From an uncultured Oscillatoriales cyanobacterium (GTDB taxonomy: Bacteria > Cyanobacteriota > Cyanobacteriia > Cyanobacteriales > Microcoleaceae): a stretch of 37,692 nucleotides of DNA. The stretch's first letter is position 1, and each line of letters opens with the position of its first letter. The notes under the pieces were generated by a model. That model saw only the letters and a list, made by a program, of their open reading frames with translations. It had not been told where the DNA came from and searched no databases. The stretch spans positions 1 to 37,692 of the forward strand of contig CAITND010000040.1 in assembly GCA_903893625.1 (NCBI GenBank), written 5' to 3'. Shown here piece after piece: positions 34,076-37,692 of this stretch. Both the position numbers and the translations under genes were made by a program.

Positions 34076-35026
34076 ATGGCGAAAGAACTTGCAATTCAAA
34101 CTCATGGACTGACCAAACGATTTGATCGCAATCTTGCTGTCAATGATGTAGATTTACAAATCCCAATGGGTGAAGTCTATGGACTTATCGGGCCCAATGG
34201 TGCCGGAAAAACAACTCTATTGCGGATGTTAGCTACCGTAGAAGAACCCACAATAGGGGTAATTTATATTAATGGGGTAGCTTTATCACGGGATCATACA
34301 AATTCCAAAATTAAACAACGTTTAGGTTATTTACCCGATGATTTTCCCCTTTATGAAGATCTGACTGTTTGGGATTATTTAGATTACTTTGCTCGGTTAT
34401 ATTATCTACGCGAACCTCGACGCACCCAACGATTATATGAAGTCTTGGAAATCTTACAGTTAACTACTAAACGCAATAGTTTAATTTCCACCCTTTCCCG
34501 GGGAATGAAACAAAGATTGAGTTTAGGACGCACAATTATTCATGAACCTTTATTACTATTTCTTGATGAACCCGTATCGGGTTTAGATCCGATTGCTCGA
34601 ATGCAGTTTCGAGAGATTATTAAAAGTTTACATGAAGCGAGAATGACAATTGTGATTTCTTCCCATGTTTTAAGCGATTTAGAGGATTTTTGTACCTATA
34701 TTGGGATTATGGAATTAGGGTATTTAGTCGAAAGTGCATCCCTAAAAGAGTTATATAAACGGTTAAGTATCCCGTACATTTTTATCTCTACATTGGGTAA
34801 ACTAGAGGCACTCACCGTTGAACTTAAAAATCACCCGGCGGTTGAGAGTTGGGAAATTTTGCCAGGGAATCAACAGGTGAAAGTTCAATTTTCAGGTACA
34901 GAAGAAGACGCAGAAATATTATTGCGATCGCTGATTTCTGCCGAAATTCCCTTAAGCGAATTTAATCGAGTTCAAGAAAACTTAGAATCCATTTTCTTAA
35001 AACTGGGACACAAACAAGCATCTTAA
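34076..35026 (+). CDS. ABC-2 type exporter ATP-binding protein
   Basis: The 316-residue product has one nucleotide-binding domain: Walker A GPNGAGKT (39-46), ABC signature LSRGMKQ (140-146), Walker B LLLFLDEP (159-166), and the switch His in ISSHVLSD. A C-terminal extension of about 90 residues is typical of exporter ATPases of the NatA/CcmA type. It powers the permease encoded 40 bases downstream. The substrate is unknown. Confidence 0.93.
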   Translation: MAKELAIQTHGLTKRFDRNLAVNDVDLQIPMGEVYGLIGPNGAGKTTLLRMLATVEEPTIGVIYINGVALSRDHTNSKIKQRLGYLPDDFPLYEDLTVWDYLDYFARLYYLREPRRTQRLYEVLEILQLTTKRNSLISTLSRGMKQRLSLGRTIIHEPLLLFLDEPVSGLDPIARMQFREIIKSLHEARMTIVISSHVLSDLEDFCTYIGIMELGYLVESASLKELYKRLSIPYIFISTLGKLEALTVELKNHPAVESWEILPGNQQVKVQFSGTEEDAEILLRSLISAEIPLSEFNRVQENLESIFLKLGHKQAS

Positions 35027-35066
35027 AAGCCATGATCACGTTTAACTTTATTCAGGAATAATAGTT

Positions 35067-36644
35067 ATGAACCTTCTGTCTTTGAATCTATTTAAAGAAT
35101 GGAATCCCCAACTGGTTAGAGAAATCAAAGGTCGGTTTCGACTTCCAAATATTCTGATAACGATCGGAATTTCTGTCCTCTGCCAAATGATTGTATTTTT
35201 TAGACGCCTTGATGGTTTTCCGGGGATTAACATTAACCCGAGGGTAGTTACGGAACTCAAGCTTTTTTACTCGATTAGCATTCTAGCCGTTTTTGTCTTA
35301 ATTGTTGGCGGAACCTATATGCTAATCAACGATTTAGCTACCGAAGAACGGCGAGGAACCCTAAACTTTATTCGGTTAAGTCCTCAATCAGCCCAGAGTA
35401 TTTTTATCGGTAAATTGTTGGGTGTACCAAGTTTATTATATCTCGGAGTTTTCCTAACCATTCCCTTTCATTTGTGGGCTGGAATTTCTGCTAAGATGCC
35501 CCTCCTGACAATTGTCATTTTCTATTGTTTAACCGTAGGTAGTTGTATATTTTTCTATAGTCTGGCTTTGTTATTTAGAGTTGCAACCAGTGCTGGGTTA
35601 CATGAGTTACAATCTTTGCTCGGTAGTGGGATGACTTTAATTTTTTTGATAGCTAATCAGAGAAAATTTATCAGCTTAAACAGCGATTGGACTTGGACGA
35701 ATATCTTCTCTCCGACCTGTCTCCTTAGCTATTTCATTAATTGCTACTTGGAGAATAATAATGATAATAATTATTACACGTCTTCTTCTCTCGCTATCGC
35801 CCTTGGGCACAATCATTCCCTTTATCCATTAAAATGGTTTAAATTCATAATAGGAGGAAATGGAGTTTCCCTATTGGGATTCGCCTTACTCAATTATGGT
35901 TTTTTAACCTATTGGATTTGGCAAGTCTTAAAACGGAACTATAATCATCCCAATCTTCCGGCTTTAACTAAGAAACAAAGTTATTTATTAACGAGTAGCT
36001 TTACCCTCATGAATCTAGGGTTTATCATCTCTGACTTTGAGTATAATTTTAGTAATGGATCTCTTTTTATCGGTAATCTTTTTCTGATTTTGGTTTTAAT
36101 GTTAGCACTGTTTCCTCAACAACAAACCTTACAAGATTGGGCGCGATATCGACGAGAACGGAAAAATCATTTTTGGATAGACTTAGCAGAGGATTTAATT
36201 TGGGGTGAAAAAAGTCCTGCCATTGTCGCAATTTTTATTAATCTTTTAATTGCATCTACCATTTGGATTGTCCCGATTTCTCTAGCTCACAGAGAACAAG
36301 ACGAAATGTTTTTAGCCGTTGTCTTACATTTTAGTTTTATGCTGTTATGTGCCAGTATTGCTCAATTAATCATGATGATGAAAACCCCAAAACGAACATT
36401 ATGGGCAACGGGTGCAGTATTAACACTGCTGGCTATACCTCTATTATTGATTGTTTTTATGTTTTCTGAGACAGATTTTGTTTGGTCTGTCTTTTATTTT
36501 GTCTCGATTGGTTTGGTTCCAACATCCTCAATTCTAATCAGTTTTCTGTGTCAATTATTAATTATTATCCTGTGCAATATCCAACTGACTCGATTATTGA
36601 AAAAAGCTGGAGAATCAGAAATGAAAGCTCTAGTAAGTTCCTGA
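35067..36644 (+). CDS. ABC-2 type exporter permease
   Basis: The 525-residue product is hydrophobic, with about twelve membrane segments in two groups. An N-terminal cytoplasmic amphipathic region (NPQLVREIKGRFR) is typical of ABC-2 permeases. The EERRGTLNFIRLSP block (about 92-105) matches the coupling region of such permeases. A hydrophilic loop near residues 225-245 is rich in Asn and Tyr. It forms the membrane part of the exporter with the upstream ATPase. The gene converges with the glycosyltransferase 31 bases downstream. Confidence 0.87.
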   Translation: MNLLSLNLFKEWNPQLVREIKGRFRLPNILITIGISVLCQMIVFFRRLDGFPGININPRVVTELKLFYSISILAVFVLIVGGTYMLINDLATEERRGTLNFIRLSPQSAQSIFIGKLLGVPSLLYLGVFLTIPFHLWAGISAKMPLLTIVIFYCLTVGSCIFFYSLALLFRVATSAGLHELQSLLGSGMTLIFLIANQRKFISLNSDWTWTNIFSPTCLLSYFINCYLENNNDNNYYTSSSLAIALGHNHSLYPLKWFKFIIGGNGVSLLGFALLNYGFLTYWIWQVLKRNYNHPNLPALTKKQSYLLTSSFTLMNLGFIISDFEYNFSNGSLFIGNLFLILVLMLALFPQQQTLQDWARYRRERKNHFWIDLAEDLIWGEKSPAIVAIFINLLIASTIWIVPISLAHREQDEMFLAVVLHFSFMLLCASIAQLIMMMKTPKRTLWATGAVLTLLAIPLLLIVFMFSETDFVWSVFYFVSIGLVPTSSILISFLCQLLIIILCNIQLTRLLKKAGESEMKALVSS

Positions 36645-36675
36645 AATAAAAGCACCCTGAAGCATGAAATAAAAA

Positions 36676-37572
36676 CTAAGAGTCTGATGTTCCCAGATTG
36701 GATGTCACTTTCTGGGAATCGATTTTTTCTGAAGTCTCTAAAACCAGATCATACAGTTGAGGAGAATTTTCAACTTCCCAAACTTTAAGCAGGATCAAAT
36801 ATTCATAAAACGCTTGTAAAACACACCAAGTAAATCCCGAACGACCATCTAAAATTCCTCCTAAGACAAAGTACATATACAGAAACCGAATTAGGGGTCT
36901 AAACGGTAAACGTAAGGACAAATCTTTTAACGCTCGTCGTCGTTCAACTTCTGAACTTCCTAATAATAAATCCTTCCAATTCACTGTTCCTGTTTGCAAC
37001 TGTCGCAAAGTTTCTACAGCTTCATCCGTTGAATAGCGATTGTGTTTTTCTATCCACCGGGATAAGCCTTTACTACAGGTATAATGGGGATAGGTTTCTT
37101 GAATAAATCCCGTAGGGCCATCACAAACTTCTCGTTCAGTATGACCATAATCGGTAAACCAAACTTTATCCTTACGGAAAAGACGCATTTGATAACGAGG
37201 ATATTGGGTACTGCGTCGAATCCAACTCCCCAAAAATATCACCCTTTCAGCGACATAATAGCCAATATAATCATCGCTTTGGATAGCTTGTAAACATTCT
37301 TGAAACAACTCGGTCGTCAGGCGTTCATCGGCTTCTAAGATGTAAACCCACTCATGTTTTGTGGGAATTTCTTGTAACATCCAAGTCCGTTGTTTTCCGT
37401 GACTTTCAAAGCGATGTTGCAGAACTCGGACGGGATACTGTTGAGCAATTTCAACAGTGCGATCTTGACTGAAAGAATCGACGACAATAATGTCATCCGA
37501 TAATAACGCTGATTCAATGCAATCCGCGATATCAATTTCTTCGTTAGCGGTGAGAATATAAATGGAAAACAT
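36676..37572 (-). CDS. family 2 glycosyltransferase
   Basis: The 298-residue GT-A enzyme uses a nucleotide-sugar donor. It starts with the typical strand and motif ILTANEEIDIADCIES, has DDIIVVDSFSQD (about 26-37) and the DxD-type EADER (81-85), then YQMRLFRKD. It resembles the WaaE/KdtX group that acts on lipopolysaccharide core or other surface glycans. A weakly hydrophobic segment near 225-245 may associate with the membrane. Its ATG is 5 bases from a heptamer tandem repeat that occupies all visible upstream sequence, so neither a ribosome binding site nor a conventional promoter is seen. Confidence 0.9.
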   Translation of the reverse strand: MFSIYILTANEEIDIADCIESALLSDDIIVVDSFSQDRTVEIAQQYPVRVLQHRFESHGKQRTWMLQEIPTKHEWVYILEADERLTTELFQECLQAIQSDDYIGYYVAERVIFLGSWIRRSTQYPRYQMRLFRKDKVWFTDYGHTEREVCDGPTGFIQETYPHYTCSKGLSRWIEKHNRYSTDEAVETLRQLQTGTVNWKDLLLGSSEVERRRALKDLSLRLPFRPLIRFLYMYFVLGGILDGRSGFTWCVLQAFYEYLILLKVWEVENSPQLYDLVLETSEKIDSQKVTSNLGTSDS

Positions 37573-37577
37573 GAAGA

Positions 37578-37692
37578 ATCAGTTATCAGTTATCAGTTAT
37601 CAGTTATCAGTTATCAGTTATCAGTTATCAGTTATCAGTTATCAGTTATCAGTTATCAGTTATCAATTATCAATTATCAGTTATCAATTATC
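37578..37692. repeat. ATCAGTT heptamer tandem repeat
   Basis: About 16 head-to-tail units of ATCAGTT run to the end of the window. Three units near the end carry a G-to-A change (ATCAATT). The true length is unknown because the window stops inside it. It belongs to the same class of heptanucleotide repeats as at 11454-11488 and 20353 onward. Confidence 0.97.

Noticed and set aside
37578-37692. CRISPR-like array
   Set aside because: The units are contiguous 7-mers without spacers; it is a simple tandem repeat.

Overview
The window is typical of a filamentous cyanobacterium of the Planktothrix/Oscillatoria kind. This is inferred from the gene set (an HpsJ-type protein, a TxlA-like thioredoxin, a NIL-domain ferredoxin, Uma2 and GIY-YIG nuclease families), frequent GCGATCGC (HIP1) octamers, and many short palindromes and heptamer tandem repeats between genes. 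No phage, CRISPR array, rRNA or intact transposase is visible.

Left part (1-15.8 kb). A 230-bp repeat that looks like an IS200/IS605-type right end (with possible omega-RNA scaffold) opens the window, recurs at 8.7 kb, and recurs inverted at 15.6 kb. None of the copies has a visible tnpB. Between them lie an HpsJ-like membrane protein, a TonB-family protein, a leftward set (VWA protein, GlcNAc-transferase-like glycosyltransferase, cobI), a secreted protein with two copies of an unnamed domain, small unknown proteins, metF, trpS, a voltage-gated K+ channel, a small ORF coupled to bioF, and an SLH-type lipoprotein followed by a gene fragment.

Middle (15.9-24.6 kb). queD, uvrB (with a G-rich tandem repeat touching its start), a small protein with NRPI repeats, a Uma2 nuclease, an M42 peptidase, and tRNA-Glu(UUC) behind a consensus-like promoter. 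A two-gene leftward signalling operon follows (21.8-28.7 kb): a 1332-residue CBS/PAS/GAF diguanylate cyclase upstream of a dCache hybrid histidine kinase.

Right part (29-37.7 kb). An aldo/keto reductase, a nested 200-bp palindrome, a membrane coiled-coil protein, a GIY-YIG protein, a ferredoxin plus membrane protein pair, a TxlA-like thioredoxin, an ABC-2 type exporter pair whose leader is bracketed by a 16-bp inverted repeat, and a family 2 glycosyltransferase whose upstream region is a heptamer tandem repeat running off the window.

Most genes are single housekeeping or accessory units rather than one large pathway. The most unusual content is between genes: solo transposon-end/omega-RNA-like elements, nested palindromes and tandem repeats placed directly against start codons.
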